From the NCBI RefSeq assembly GCF_014287955.1, contig NZ_JACOPD010000007.1, positions 123,029 to 187,028 of the forward strand: a stretch of DNA of 64,000 nt, in the 5' to 3' direction. The notes beneath the pieces were generated by a model, which did no database searches, was not told the origin of the DNA, and worked only from the letters and a program-made list of their open reading frames with translations. Positions within the stretch are counted from its first letter, which is position 1, and each line of letters begins with the position of its first letter. The position numbers and the translations under genes were made by a program. This DNA comes from Lachnospira hominis (ex Liu et al. 2021) (lineage in GTDB: Bacteria > Bacillota > Clostridia > Lachnospirales > Lachnospiraceae). Positions 63,951 to 64,000 of this stretch are shown here, in pieces.

Positions 63951-64000
63951 ATGATCTTTTAGCCTATATGATTTTCCTGATATGGGCACTACATGTGCAT

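Noticed and set aside
1..64000. tRNA, rRNA, tmRNA, RNase P or known riboswitches
   Set aside because: None was recognised by eye on either strand. Covariance-model search was not possible, so small RNAs may be missed.

Overview
The window reads as a low-GC, Gram-positive, anaerobic Clostridia chromosome, most likely Lachnospiraceae. Supporting genes are a stage II sporulation protein R, a SipL-like DUF3794/LysM protein, DegV, ATP-type PEP carboxykinase, GntR/LacI/AraC/TetR regulators, a cellobiose phosphorylase and a Lachnospiraceae-type integrative element. Several genes appear to start at TTG behind a good ribosome binding site. No rRNA, tRNA or CRISPR array was seen. Genus and species are not claimed.

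Layout. 1-13.8 kb: the tail of a Gly/Ser-repeat protein, then a co-directional block for surface glycan or exopolysaccharide building (GDP-mannose/mannose-phosphate fusion enzyme, YfhO-like and PIG-V-like membrane proteins, two SGNH-type proteins, a GT2 transferase, an MBOAT acyltransferase, galE), followed by glmM. 15-31 kb: housekeeping and sporulation genes (PrcB-like lipoprotein, SipL-like protein, polysaccharide deacetylase, MATE, AraC, ispE, FadR-type GntR, spoIIR, murI, DUF1934, nicotinate phosphoribosyltransferase, PlsC, ApbE, trigger-factor-like lipoprotein). 31-39 kb: SulP transporter, a TPM/zinc-ribbon pair, a phospholipase-C-like protein with an MFS carrier, DegV and TetR.

39.4-48 kb is a cellobiose/cellodextrin locus. 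GH1 beta-glucosidase and GH94 cellobiose phosphorylase run leftward. A LacI regulator and a complete ABC sugar importer (binding protein plus two permeases, no ATPase) run rightward. The same 17-bp operator-like site lies on both sides of the divergent control region. A FliD-like protein, pckA, a MalY/PatB-type lyase and a CobD/HisC-like aminotransferase follow.

From about 53.1 kb the window becomes accessory. It holds a methyltransferase bounded by a 23-bp repeat, a SIR2-domain protein, XRE regulators (one broken by a stop codon), and then a decayed conjugative element: a RepA remnant with a frameshift and an internal stop, a DUF6050-like membrane protein, a frameshifted element gene, PcfB cut by a nonsense codon, and VirD4 cut to its first ~43 residues. 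Inside this dead backbone sits an intact, AT-rich three-gene cassette (59.7-63.1 kb): a 212-aa protein of unknown family, a winged-helix protein with a PD-(D/E)XK-like nuclease motif, and a PIN-like nuclease candidate. It is bracketed by two diverged ~80-90 bp copies of the same intergenic unit. This cassette is the best candidate for an undescribed system, probably defence; that role is inferred only from context and motifs.
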